The translations under genes and the position numbers were made by a program. The notes under the pieces are model-generated. The model worked only from the letters and a program-made list of their open reading frames with translations, was not told the origin of the DNA and did not search any database. From a virus, in the IMG/VR virus record IMGVR_UViG_3300037200_000089, positions 1 through 41,776 of that record: a stretch of DNA of 41,776 nucleotides. One strand, written 5' to 3'. This document shows, one piece after another, positions 17,601-22,107 of the stretch; within the stretch, counting starts at the first letter, position 1, and each line of letters opens with the position of its first letter.

Positions 17601-19878
17601 GCGCAAGCTCGGCCTGCCCGATGCGGTCAAAGACCTGCTGCCCAATCCGCTGTTTTCGATGGGAACGGGCAATGCCGGAGGATCCCGCTACTTCGCCAAG
17701 GGCCGCGTGTTTGAGTCCTTGGCCGATGCAATCGAGGCCGGATACCCGCCCAAGAGCACGGACCTGGCCGACCTGGACCGGCACCGGATCAGCGCGGCAA
17801 CGCGAATCCTGGAGCACAAGGCGTTCATCAATGCGCTCAAGGCCACGCCTTCGCCTACCGATGGAAAGCCGATCGTCGGCAAGTTCGAGCAGCGAAAGGT
17901 TCTGAGCGGCGAGACCGAGCGCGTGACGCCGAAGGGGTACACGAGCGTCCGCACGACCGCAGGCGAAGTGCCGATTCACGATCAGTTCGCCCATCTTTTT
18001 AAAGACCTGTACGGGGACAGCGCTGTGCGGCGGGTCGCGGCGTTCCGGGCGCTCTTGAAGGCGGCTGCAACGGTCAAGGTCTACACGCTGTTTGGCGACA
18101 CGTTCCACATTGGCCGGCAGCTTTACAAGATGGCGACCGGCGGCGGCGGCCTGCCTTTCACGATGGTCAACGGCAAGCCACAGGTGAATATCCGCAACGG
18201 TCTGGCGCTGATCGAGCGCACCGATGCCGATAACGCGCGGGCGGTCGCCAGCGGCGAGATCACGCAGCGCGAGGCGGATTACGCGCGGGATAATCGCCCG
18301 CAGTTCGAGGAATTGGTCAACGAAGGGCTAAACGTGGGCCGCGTGGCGGACAATTTGGTCCAGCAGGCGCACGCTCACATCCCGGGGATGCAATGGGTTA
18401 ACGACTGGATTTTCTCGAAGCTCTCGCGGTCGGCGATGGTCCAGACGGCGCTGGTGAACTACCAGCGCAATCTCAAGCAGTTCCCCGAGCGCAGCCAGCA
18501 GGAGAACGCGCGCCAGACGGCCAAGGAGATGAACGAGCTATTCGGCAACCTGCAAAATCAGGGGTTGTTCAAAAACAAGACGTTTCAGGACATCGCGCGT
18601 TTGGTTTTTCTGGCGCCGCAATGGGCGGAAAGCCAGTTGCGTTACGAGGGCCGAGCCTACGGGCAGTTCGGGCGCGCGGCCTATGACGCGGTGCGCGGAG
18701 TGCCTCCGGCTGGCGGCGGCGGCGGTAAGGGACCACCAGGACCGCCCGGCGGCCCGAACGGTGCGCCGATTGGCCCGCAGGACGACGCCAATGTTCCACG
18801 CGGAACGCGGGCGCGGCGGTTGCGCCTTGGCAACGCGGCTCGAGCAATGGCGGTTGGATTCACGAGCCTGTTCCTGGCAAATCAAGTCATCAACTGGCTG
18901 TCGCGCAAGCAGTTTACTTGGGACAACGAAGAGGACGGACACAAGCTCGACGCCTTCATTCCCGGCGGCAAACGTGGCTTCTGGTTCGATCCCTTCGAGA
19001 TCGCGGGCGAGTACGCGCACGCGGCGTTCAAGTACGCAGCCCAGCACGAGGACCCCGTGGACGTGGCGACGCACATCCTCAGCAACAAACTCTCTCCGAT
19101 TGGCCGCGGCGTGAAGGACGCGCTGACGGGACGCGATTACGCCGGGCGCCCATTCTTGAGCAACACGGACCGGTTTCGCGAGGCCGCGGTAGACGCCCTG
19201 CCATCGCCGATACCATTGGGGTCGGTCATGGAGAAAGACCCGCGTGCGCCGCTTGGGTATCGCCTGAGTCGCCAGCCTGGCAGCGTGGAAAAGCAGTTGC
19301 TCCAATCGTTCGGCGCAAAGGTGTCCTACGCGCAGTCGCCCCGCTCTCAGATGTTCGCGCTCGCCCAACCGTTCCGGGCTGACAAGGTGGGCACGGATTC
19401 GGCGGGCGAATACACAGCCCTCCGGGCCGCATTGGACAACGACGAAGAAAAATCTTCGCAGGCCGAGGTGCAATGGCTGCTGGGCCGGGGCAAGAGTATT
19501 CCACAGATCGAACGCGCGGTGAACATACAGACCGACCGGCGCGACGGGAGCAAGTACGTGAGGCCTGAGATGTTCGCCGGGAGCGCCGACCGCGAGCAGG
19601 AGTTCGTGAAGTCACTCTCGGCCGGTGACGCCAAGCTCTACGCGCAGGCCCAGCAGGACAACGTCGATAACGCGGTGAAATTCCTGACGTACACAAACGA
19701 CCTGCTCTCGACCAACGCCGACGCCGCCAAACTCGCGCGGATAAACGGCGGCGCGGCCGATGCGGCGAAGGCGCAGGCCAAGAGCATCAAGACTGCCGCG
19801 CCACCGCGCGTCCCGGTAGCCCCCGCGCCCGCAATGGCCGCATCAGGGCCGACGTTTGCGACAGCGTTCGGACGGTGA
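5680..19878 (+). CDS. Giant polyvalent protein: ParB-like, zincin-like, N6-adenine MTase, Strawberry-notch-like helicase
   Basis: This 4732-residue protein begins with a Pro/Ala-rich region (1-215) and a hydrophobic Ala/Gly stretch at about 299-340. The ParB-like motif YVIDGHHQW is at 988-996. A zincin-like segment has EEHKH at 1428-1432, where HExxH would be expected, so the first His is missing; MAEEY follows downstream. A DNA methyltransferase has LEPSAGIGG at 2394-2402 and NPPFS at 2459-2463 (N6-adenine type). The SF2 helicase has GDGTGVGK at 2802-2809, DEAH at 2998-3001 and QGLGRTHRSNQ at 3400-3410, diagnostic of the Strawberry-notch family. About 1300 helical residues follow, with a possible membrane segment near 4390-4410. 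Such architectures are described as polyvalent proteins of phages and conjugative elements, thought to be delivered with the DNA. It is the longest gene by far and several linkers are overprinted. Confidence 0.9.
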   Translation: MDPFGINQPDQASVPGLPSAPDQTGQETAPSPTFPAQTATQEQLPAPTPPAVQPLSSGLIRGVRPVRAGDLQYQPGPAATDSLSTDTQVPNQGVLSADPLGSLRSAGQSPAQPAPVAASVLGLEASANGSGVAPAQPGLSAGAQPYSPDGRMPALATPGALAGASNTGAQQPAGTIAPDAGASPSTSPSTPPTEQPSTQLTQPTIPGMPSAQPAGSAGAVQGKPYSVDAGGNIQFAPGKIADGLLAAHQDGAITSQQIKDLLPKAVDADNAAAAQQTALSNAAQDPLSWEKALAHGAAKGGSFIAGALPAAALAAPLGAATFGVAPVVAGLVGGLISEHAASAVGTELAKHSDTIKSFADAAQAHPYYDAAGNLVSLAIPGVGAAQNLLEAGGVAAEDAAKAGLSYGGQIGAGIKAVAPTLAKGAGAGALFETYGRQPVENVFNSGLDALGISHDPSQAPTAGSVAQNALLGAMLAGEGVKTSDLLNVDISGVMRRGAERENAGIPLDAKFNDSRQDAVNPPLSPAEQALYQKGKIAVVKDVQNGGVAAQAIAGMTGRQATDAGGRPIATTVDLAPKDAGGPATPGAPGPGAGPALPGLPSIPSPVDQQSASGLAGTSAQAPGASSAPGATKQASPQTAPTGSSQSSIEPVITTPSGPAISPPADVDDARTRLTRIGSPTAFDSLRSIAKLPAAQQLPAYQDAISAEGGKVAQNLPSAFSPGDTLSAGPQRFSVLGGDETTTFVSDPSRPGAPARRVATADLQADVVNGRLAYEAVPAAATPVGATQKSTPSPSHAPNESTLVSKPSADQTPATPQSQSNEPNTKTQGASGALPAQAKAPQPPESAARTNGPVIAGLDAPVREGSATGPAGTAKPAADAGSAGAGATGDAGRVEAGAGPVATRVPFAPETGTLGVPRDQMPQVASEHRGAMANFLSARGMDVSAGEMLPGQLKPSQADYNPGKVAKAGEIRMAGEDNPRRILVSNDGYVIDGHHQWLDRLQNDPHEFMPVLKIDAPAAEILKQIHEFPSAGMEKAPDISPIPGLPVSKDAAEKKSTRQLLEEFMGRVAQRHEDEASGQAVLDHLEDNDISPQTVVKTFWAKTYDNLPDHIQKRFQRMITAVTGFTPGDPIASQRQPDGSVTTITARNWQDTFDPPAAASNARDLEGIERGLIVNMYLANQGMGALKPASAPGPTPLLPGKPEPAKKTPDEPATKSDTRTEASGVRPDEVSPAQPGGRGGADIDRPATPAAGGRKPARTDIRGRVRFSESDATRVVEAAHAEHSSLGEDSPTLAAKTFEAPARVEAPRRTKAQQVLNDSGTGFKEIAPDSDRLAAVRTWLADQRMGGLNPTPGDVARAKQIPPATAKRLIQDQRQAEFEARANAKGSGIKYNDATREISYDPDQFAQSVQNINDHGGDGEGWARASVLEEHKHDLGTQAATFAGGIDKVRDEIAAALPQESFDAMRSVYRTIHRPEHLSDEQAATHERELMAEEYMARYAMRQQGEKLPEEFWQPPEKVAPLLKALDGPQPAAVLAQYARMEHLAPAAKPAPSSPSVATPASERKQAETPTPAALPRPPPRQADEPEVASHKEKPVPEKKQRTFRIPYAPVGDQPDVIDYIVDQGGIQGSTAAKRIAKGKGIIGGAAGDYDDRPNLKGIYQSAVFGGRMAADQMAELLYREHAIGDGTIGAMYAAIDQAMQSRKSGRVENARQALEQKQAERFHRDTGTEKKGDKVVHAGNLAVGDTITVEGQKLKVIDVDPESLDVTLEDHSEYGVQRIASGSVIYVQKMQRATKPVVESPVSPDKLTEREQFRNWLHVAADSPQKLRAIDVDRVMSTARDPAQVERLRSYLLSEALGAEAKAEVRNWKPDDNVPTLRRNENQGDLLSKQTEDLTLTGETGTDHEKVQRAKEAAAKATADAKAKQDREQMALPGTTETPFSPALKEQARKAGIYGKIDAPAKPQITYEQFAAQYRDAFKQGNKYDPRLHVGSQHFSDKMAALADAHPEWLARLEAEEEGKAPTLKPESSPQKRPSQRVEDFKRLLAAGYSLVRGAWFRPGGGEVGNMEAALAHLKAAEGKSADDIPTPEVSVRKSSEKEVGAGKHPFQAFANTNQGGRLSVSGGGPSEEDARADAIREFRQQWKRRADSRVATTPKADPENFFNRSKPDFIGQNRAGNNVFEDKRGVRSVDENGARSTQSVGLRPGGGFNIDSPEKLYRAGHHEYLTADEHGTFDQIIGPPKAALVEAKTPATAPISQSDMQKGASALADWVGLRLAKQQPFSLQQLYDDADMAFGGTQASGAYSFKDATDSLELAVNRWIIARRGLTNPEGSDDVATARRTIQDLQTLLLDNLPTQGRQRNEEMENFQQFSTPPTHAFLANWVANLKPGDTMLEPSAGIGGLAAFAKAAGAQVVVNELSPRRLQFLKTLPFDRFFNEDAEQINNILPADVRPTVVVMNPPFSQAGDRMGGKTDLMVGARHIEAALKRLQPGGRLVAIVGRGMAMDAPTFREWWKRIAASNQVRANIEISGDEYKKYGTTFDNRLLVIDKVAPVVGQELVGGSVQKVDELPALLQGVRDGRPSTARISDQHPGAPAPAPSEVRPDSRPASSAPSATPRPGRTGQGESSARPGGASGSRSPSAPVDAPEQSPEPTESRRPDSEQARADQDALGVRPGASGATPVGGTGKPATSARTGLLTPVDAADVSTHEKIAHDKDTPDTVFDTYQPTVKVAGAKAHPAPLAESSAMASINPPATTYKPKIDRKLIADGRLSDAQLENIVLAGESHSKLLPDGSRRGFFIGDGTGVGKGREIAGTLMDNMNQGRKKAVWISYNSSLFKDAQRDMEGVGLGKDQLIDHSKIKSGDIIGQKEGVLFSTYSTLARTTSQGITAQERDRGYLSPGDVVMPVNPFSSNPDDGIDNPKVHFRITGRKRVLRIGGSDAAAYPAVNVVTGEAVSLMHAEINHNRYVSRTKEIAASRLDQIVKWLGPDFDGVIAFDEAHLMGNAVSIRGARGMKKPSQRALAGVELQKALPKARILYVSATGATEVSNLSYAERLGLWGPGTAFEGGKGPFISSIEGAGVAAMEMVARDLKAMGLYMARSISYHGVTFERLEHKLSTDQTEIYDELAGGWQTVLANMDSALGVTGQAKNGNAVSQARSQFWGTHQRFFSQVMTAMQMPSVIDKLEEDLKAGSSPVIQLTNTNEAQLARILTEKQKQAEEDDQEVDLETLDFTPRQGLMDYIQRGFPTQQYEEYTDEEGNVRTRPAKDSEGNPIQNAEAVAMRDQMLDSLASLRVPENPLDMIINHFGTDNVAEVTGRTRRVVKKKDKNGVERMVQEPWGKTHSEADADSFQADKKRILVFSAAGGTGKSYHADLSAKNQRLRQHYILQSGWRADGAVQGLGRTHRSNQAQPPNYRLVSTNLNAQKRFISTIARRMESLGALTKGQRDSSSQGMFSAADNLETEYSRDAIRDLYGDIARDHVPGVDAADFQAQMGLLLSAEPDVKTFLNRMLNLKVADMNRVWDEFFERMTDRVEMARQRGELDTGMETIRALNAEVTQKSLLHTDAGTGAKTEYQRVQLTQPARVMTVNEMLKRGAKSGFVRNRKSGMVWANLGERNVTAKSGKVELRLMLMNHKYGVSDALPYDVSEYSDSKYEPVTSDAAKPLIQEAIDRTPKTYDETAHMITGALLPIWARLKGAGSVQRITLDNGERILGRRESEETIGPLLRDFQVAQQNAAVTPERVIEHLLANGGRVRLANGTTITRRSVYQDRRLELQNLKVDPRALTPLGMQSERIGYESRYFMPEDKAAAILARVMLNNPVVEGMSGGNELRASMPIFGSTFDQVADEYAARGSKDLVAAGYDAAHTKAELAGEQVASSIRQDLPDKSDREAMPFVIEAGGDPPKLLDFRAKVAASKDAKLSKKYVPVIDHAISNFPRLQAARANHDKIMADNLAELRAAGVDVGEVIDYVTRKLGLPDAVKDLLPNPLFSMGTGNAGGSRYFAKGRVFESLADAIEAGYPPKSTDLADLDRHRISAATRILEHKAFINALKATPSPTDGKPIVGKFEQRKVLSGETERVTPKGYTSVRTTAGEVPIHDQFAHLFKDLYGDSAVRRVAAFRALLKAAATVKVYTLFGDTFHIGRQLYKMATGGGGLPFTMVNGKPQVNIRNGLALIERTDADNARAVASGEITQREADYARDNRPQFEELVNEGLNVGRVADNLVQQAHAHIPGMQWVNDWIFSKLSRSAMVQTALVNYQRNLKQFPERSQQENARQTAKEMNELFGNLQNQGLFKNKTFQDIARLVFLAPQWAESQLRYEGRAYGQFGRAAYDAVRGVPPAGGGGGKGPPGPPGGPNGAPIGPQDDANVPRGTRARRLRLGNAARAMAVGFTSLFLANQVINWLSRKQFTWDNEEDGHKLDAFIPGGKRGFWFDPFEIAGEYAHAAFKYAAQHEDPVDVATHILSNKLSPIGRGVKDALTGRDYAGRPFLSNTDRFREAAVDALPSPIPLGSVMEKDPRAPLGYRLSRQPGSVEKQLLQSFGAKVSYAQSPRSQMFALAQPFRADKVGTDSAGEYTALRAALDNDEEKSSQAEVQWLLGRGKSIPQIERAVNIQTDRRDGSKYVRPEMFAGSADREQEFVKSLSAGDAKLYAQAQQDNVDNAVKFLTYTNDLLSTNADAAKLARINGGAADAAKAQAKSIKTAAPPRVPVAPAPAMAASGPTFATAFGR
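5858..6307 (-). CDS. Possible antisense gene: one TM segment plus coiled coil (spanin-like shape)
   Basis: This 149-residue frame lies antisense to the first linker of the giant gene. It starts MAYPESLVALIVLTAVLWGV, a good single membrane segment, followed by a long basic/acidic helix (QERLSRRVAERR and later ERERRRNHSLTLQARGQTRR) and a CPCSDC cluster. This shape fits an inner-membrane spanin (Rz-like). AGG lies 8 nt before the ATG. Caution: in this antisense phase, Ala/Pro-rich sense codons automatically give CNG/GNG codons (Leu, Arg, Gln, Glu, Val), which look helical. No promoter is evident. Real expression is uncertain. Confidence 0.35.
   Translation of the reverse strand: MAYPESLVALIVLTAVLWGVWMGTWMGTRQRQERLSRRVAERRYCWLLREHQELLKQASSRPDCTAVRLLTILVERERRRNHSLTLQARGQTRRRERAEREIARLNAMTQADQPKELPDWVLECPCSDCQSLRDRAGIASPPPEPDARP
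7331..7618 (-). CDS. Possible antisense gene: TM segment plus basic helix
   Basis: This 95-residue frame lies antisense to the second Ala/Pro-rich linker of the giant gene. It begins MIATILSALFVATLALW, then RRERRKRLALERWF and a helical LTADLLETVWTEAQEALDRH. The last 35 residues are Pro/Ser/His-rich and less convincing. It is in the same antisense phase as the frame at 5858-6307 and has the same TM-then-helix design. Either the two are paralogous-looking membrane proteins or both are products of the codon-table effect on Ala/Pro-rich sense codons. A CAGGCTCGATGG context precedes the start. Confidence 0.28.
   Translation of the reverse strand: MIATILSALFVATLALWRRERRKRLALERWFRRDQKLTADLLETVWTEAQEALDRHRDRARPELRVHPHPSAQDQPSSQSACRPHRSPAARSSPQ
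8138..8380 (+). CDS. Possible overprinted gene: small basic protein (+1 frame)
   Basis: This 80-residue frame is nested in the third linker of the giant gene, in the +1 frame. It begins MSRTRKRKEHLERFPRKPKR and ends MLGALGPGQQAMLDGLKPVL. The nested frame uses codons typical of this genome (CTG, CGC, AAG, GCG, CCG). The giant-gene frame at the same place drifts to GCT, CCT, GGA and CAA. No Shine-Dalgarno is seen before the ATG. A highly basic small protein could bind nucleic acid, but no family is recognised. Less certain than the nested frame at 13415. Confidence 0.4.
   Translation: MSRTRKRKEHLERFPRKPKRHNHQKAPPVPMDPSLRVSTLRCGKVARQARRELQSPLPMLGALGPGQQAMLDGLKPVLDP
9305..9502 (+). CDS. Possible overprinted small gene (+1 frame)
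   Basis: This 65-residue frame is nested in another Ala/Pro-rich linker of the giant gene, in the same +1 phase as those at 8138 and 13415. It starts MNRPPKATHAQRQAVYARMK and becomes Pro/Gln/Ala-rich. Codon use in the nested frame is normal, but the host frame is not clearly distorted here. No Shine-Dalgarno. I list it because of its position and phase, with low confidence. Confidence 0.25.
   Translation: MNRPPKATHAQRQAVYARMKSVRHSPVGAAVQTSTAPQLPQPEGESQPAPTFAGASALANPMQPA
13415..13774 (+). CDS. Overprinted gene inside the giant gene (+1 frame), helical protein
   Basis: This 119-residue frame lies in the linker between the methyltransferase and helicase domains. AAGGTG (13402-13407) sits 7 nt before its ATG, a good Shine-Dalgarno. 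The product has a balanced composition and predicted amphipathic helices (INIRARQLLLQAKFDPIHGQ, DLAEQAEAEVQALLLMPQNK, TLSEFAQELLEQLLSVVQEN). Its codons are those of the rest of the genome (CTG, CTC, GCG, GAC, AAG, CAG). In the giant-gene frame the same bases give a Pro/Ala/Ser/Gly linker written with unusual GCT, CCT, CCA and GGA codons. That bias swap indicates the nested frame is the constrained one. Function unknown; a partner of the flanking methyltransferase or helicase is an inference. Confidence 0.65.
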   Translation: MGAQAQQESPINIRARQLLLQAKFDPIHGQPAALQVLRLALDEPDKVKVRPDLAEQAEAEVQALLLMPQNKAQSLLNRAGLTASRLVQTKTLSEFAQELLEQLLSVVQENQQPAPEQVY

Positions 19879-19881
19879 GGC

Positions 19882-19908
19882 TTGACGAATATCGCCAGCA
19901 CGCAATAG
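19882..19908 (+). promoter_or_regulatory. Phage promoter, N15-spacer class (TTGACG/CAATAG)
   Basis: TTGACG (19882-19887), 15 nt, CAATAG (19903-19908). The ATG at 19920 is 38 nt from the first T. It is preceded by GG and C as in the perfect copies (GGCTTGAC). It starts within 4 nt of the giant gene's stop codon. Confidence 0.45.
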
Positions 19909-19919
19909 CATCCGCACCA

Positions 19920-20195
19920 ATGCGCAGCGCGCTCGCCGACACGACCGACAGCCTGCCGCATGGGTATGCCAAAGGCATGAACGCCCGGCTGACCGAGGCG
20001 CTAAATAGACTGGACCCGGTGGGCCAGCGGATGCGCAAGCAGCGGAGCCCCGGCGTCCGGCACAAGGCGAACGTGATTCACGGGCTGGGCGAGATCGAGT
20101 TACTGCGGGAGTTGCTTCGTCGGGCGAGCGAGACGCGGAGGCGCAAGCTGACCCGCCAGCGCGTAGCGGCGCATCGGGAACGGAAGGCGACGTAG
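19920..20195 (+). CDS. Small charged helical protein, unrecognised
   Basis: This 91-residue protein is predicted to be helical and basic, ending RRRKLTRQRVAAHRERKAT. A GTG at 19875 overlapping the giant gene's stop (GTGA) would add 15 residues and is an alternative start. I prefer the ATG because it sits 38 nt from a promoter of the N15 class, like seven other genes here. No domain recognised. The basic C-terminus would suit contact with DNA or with the capsid interior. It converges with the minus-strand gene at 20233. Confidence 0.55.
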   Translation: MRSALADTTDSLPHGYAKGMNARLTEALNRLDPVGQRMRKQRSPGVRHKANVIHGLGEIELLRELLRRASETRRRKLTRQRVAAHRERKAT

Positions 20196-20236
20196 CGTTA
20201 CGCGCAAGAGGCGGATGTAACGCGAAAGTGCGTTAC
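20195..20236. repeat. Three-arm inverted/direct repeat between convergent genes
   Basis: GCGTTAC (20195-20201), 15 nt, GTAACGC (20217-20223), 6 nt, GCGTTAC (20230-20236). The middle arm can pair with either outer arm, giving two exclusive hairpins. It spans the stop codons of the rightward gene ending at 20195 and the leftward gene ending at 20233, so it may be a bidirectional terminator. No T-run is present. Confidence 0.4.
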
Positions 20237-20832
20237 CGACATCCAGCGAATATCTCGTCGTAACATGTTCCGCAAACGTCCCGGATGTGGCCGGGGTAAC
20301 TGACTGGGAGGTACCTTCCGGACTCGGACCCGCCGCACTGGAAGCAAACTTTCTTCACCCGTACGGCTTTTGGCTCTGGATGTGGAATTGGAGGTCGGCA
20401 ACCAACGGTGCGCTTCTTTCCCATCCCTCGAACTTGGGTTTGCCATCCATGTTGCGAGTGAAGCATCCAAACGTACCACCTTAGCATCTGGCTAATGCGT
20501 TGTTTGCTCACGCCGAGCGCCTCGGAAATCTCTCGGAGGGTATGCCCAGACTCCCGCATGTTGAGCGCCCTACGGAATCTGTCATGCCGCTCTATAACCA
20601 AGGGGTGCAACCCCTTCGTGCGGCGATTCCAAATCTCCGCACGAAACAAAAGGTCAACCGCGCGCTCCGTGGCGACCGGGAATGTTGGTGACGCTCCAAC
20701 GCTAGTAGCGCCCCGCATTGGAAGTTCGCCCTCCAACACGTTCTGCAAGTAGTCCGCAGCGGTCTCCCGGTATGTTCCGGCCATCTTGTAATTTTTTACC
20801 GAATCCGCTTTACAAGTCGAGCATTTCCGCAA
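20233..20832 (-). CDS. Minus-strand HTH and zinc-ribbon regulator-like protein
   Basis: This 199-residue protein has an HTH at about 92-117 (RESGHTLREISEALGVSKQR, then ISQMLRW), like sigma-factor region 4 or a Trp-repressor-type HTH. It also has cysteine pairs: CSTC at 4-7, CFQC at 163-166 and CGTC at 187-190, a zinc-ribbon arrangement. I use the TTG at 20832 because GAGGG lies about 7 nt upstream and it retains the first Cys pair; an ATG at 20784 is the alternative. The start faces the scaffold gene only 13 bp away, so its promoter must lie inside that gene. It is the one convincing long leftward gene inside the head module. Role likely transcriptional, inferred. Confidence 0.7.
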   Translation of the reverse strand: MRKCSTCKADSVKNYKMAGTYRETAADYLQNVLEGELPMRGATSVGASPTFPVATERAVDLLFRAEIWNRRTKGLHPLVIERHDRFRRALNMRESGHTLREISEALGVSKQRISQMLRWYVWMLHSQHGWQTQVRGMGKKRTVGCRPPIPHPEPKAVRVKKVCFQCGGSESGRYLPVSYPGHIRDVCGTCYDEIFAGCR

Positions 20833-20835
20833 ACG
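20809..20835 (+). promoter_or_regulatory. Phage promoter, N15-spacer class (TTTACA/CAAACG)
   Basis: TTTACA (20809-20814), 15 nt, CAAACG (20830-20835). The ATG at 20846 is 37 nt from the first T. TTTCCGCAAACG resembles TTTTCCTAAACG before the gene at 26499. It overlaps the start of the leftward regulator. Confidence 0.45.
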
Positions 20836-20845
20836 AGCGCCCTCA

Positions 20846-22021
20846 ATGGCACTCGAAACCGATCAGGCGCAAGCCGATCCAATCACACCAGCAACGGCAC
20901 CCGGCGAGTCCGCGCAAGCGGCGGTCGAGGTGGTAGGATCTCCTTCGTCACGCGAGAAATTGCAGGCCGATAAACGGGAAGCCTTCAAAAGCTTCTACGA
21001 CCGGCAAGTGGTCTCCGATGGACTGAGGACTGAGGAACCGCCGGCAGTCACGGCAGAAGTTGCCGCGGCCGATGCGACACCGACTCCCGAGCAGGCGCAA
21101 GCCGCTCAAGACGAAGCTGCCGAGATCGAAGCCGTTCGGGAGCAGATGCGGCCCCGGCTCAAGAACCCGGTGGACATCGCCATCGCGTCAATCGCCAAGC
21201 GGGACAATATCTCGCTCGCAGAAGCCACGGACGTTTTCCGTGCTGAAGCGGCGGCGAAGATTCCCGGCATGGAGCGCACGACGGCCAGCCAACCAGCCGC
21301 GACAGCCAGCCAGCAGATCGAAGCCAGCATCGCCACGACCAACACGGAGATTGAAGCCTTGCAGGCTGAGATCACCGCGGCTCGCGGCACTGACGACTAT
21401 CTGACGGCGGAGTTCGACGAGAAGCGCGAAAAGCTGAGTGATTTGAAACTCGCCCGGGCCGGGCTCCAGGGAGACCTGAAGTTCGCCAAGGCTCAGGAAG
21501 ATCAATCGGCCAAGTCGCAGCAACAGACCGCCGATCAAGCCTTCGAGGCGGACCGCAAGGCGCGCGTCGAGACGGCTTACCGGACGTATCCGAGCTTGAC
21601 CGACCCCAAGAGCCTGCTCTGCAAGAACGCGAACGCGAAGCTCGCCGAGTGGACCGCCGATCCCGAGATGGCGCGGATCATGAGATCGCCAGAAGCCCCG
21701 GAAGAAATCGTGAAGGCTGCCGTCCACGAGACAGCCTTGGAATTGTCCAGGCTGGGTAAATACCCGGACTACAAGTCGGCACTCGCTTCGCTCAAGGTCG
21801 CGTCCATTGCCGCCACGCCTGCCGTTCCTCAGCCCAAAGCCGCACCGGTGCCGGTCTCTGCCGCGCGCCGCGTGACTCCCGCCCCTGGCAATAAAAGCCA
21901 GGCGAACGGGCAATCTCAACCGACCAGCTTCGCGCAAGCGGCAGCGGGTCTCACCAAGGGGCAGGCGAAAGAAGCCAATAGCCTCCTTCGTTCGTTCTAC
22001 GACCGGCAAGCTGCCGCGTAA
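20846..22021 (+). CDS. Putative scaffolding protein
   Basis: This 391-residue, Ala/Glu/Gln-rich, mostly helical protein lies directly upstream of the major capsid gene, the usual place for a scaffold. The N-terminal 100 residues are disordered and acidic. A coiled coil covers about 155-235 (TTNTEIEALQAEITAARG, then FDEKREKLSDLKLARAGLQG). A Pro-rich linker at about 325-365 leads to a C-terminal helix. The peptide FYDRQ occurs at 50-54 and again at 384-388, encoded by an identical 16-nt stretch. Scaffolds often bind capsid through a C-terminal helix, so these repeats may be docking tags. No Shine-Dalgarno; promoter of the N15 class. A capsid-maturation protease substrate is the alternative. Confidence 0.6.
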   Translation: MALETDQAQADPITPATAPGESAQAAVEVVGSPSSREKLQADKREAFKSFYDRQVVSDGLRTEEPPAVTAEVAAADATPTPEQAQAAQDEAAEIEAVREQMRPRLKNPVDIAIASIAKRDNISLAEATDVFRAEAAAKIPGMERTTASQPAATASQQIEASIATTNTEIEALQAEITAARGTDDYLTAEFDEKREKLSDLKLARAGLQGDLKFAKAQEDQSAKSQQQTADQAFEADRKARVETAYRTYPSLTDPKSLLCKNANAKLAEWTADPEMARIMRSPEAPEEIVKAAVHETALELSRLGKYPDYKSALASLKVASIAATPAVPQPKAAPVPVSAARRVTPAPGNKSQANGQSQPTSFAQAAAGLTKGQAKEANSLLRSFYDRQAAA

Positions 22022-22053
22022 AGAGCGCCCGGTAGGTACGGATTCTTCCTCTC

Positions 22054-22096
22054 TTTGGTTTTCGGTCAATTCGCAAAACCAAACCGTCAGTTTTTT
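22054..22096 (+). other. Stem-loop with T6 run before the capsid gene
   Basis: TTTGGTTTT (22054-22062), 12-nt loop, AAAACCAAA (22075-22083), a perfect 9-bp stem, then T6 at 22091-22096. It could be a weak terminator or attenuator, or a protective 5' structure on the capsid mRNA. The 7-nt gap between stem and T-run is long for an intrinsic terminator. Nothing resembling a Shine-Dalgarno precedes the capsid ATG at 22108. Confidence 0.4.
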
Positions 22097-22107
22097 CACA
22101 CAAATCC

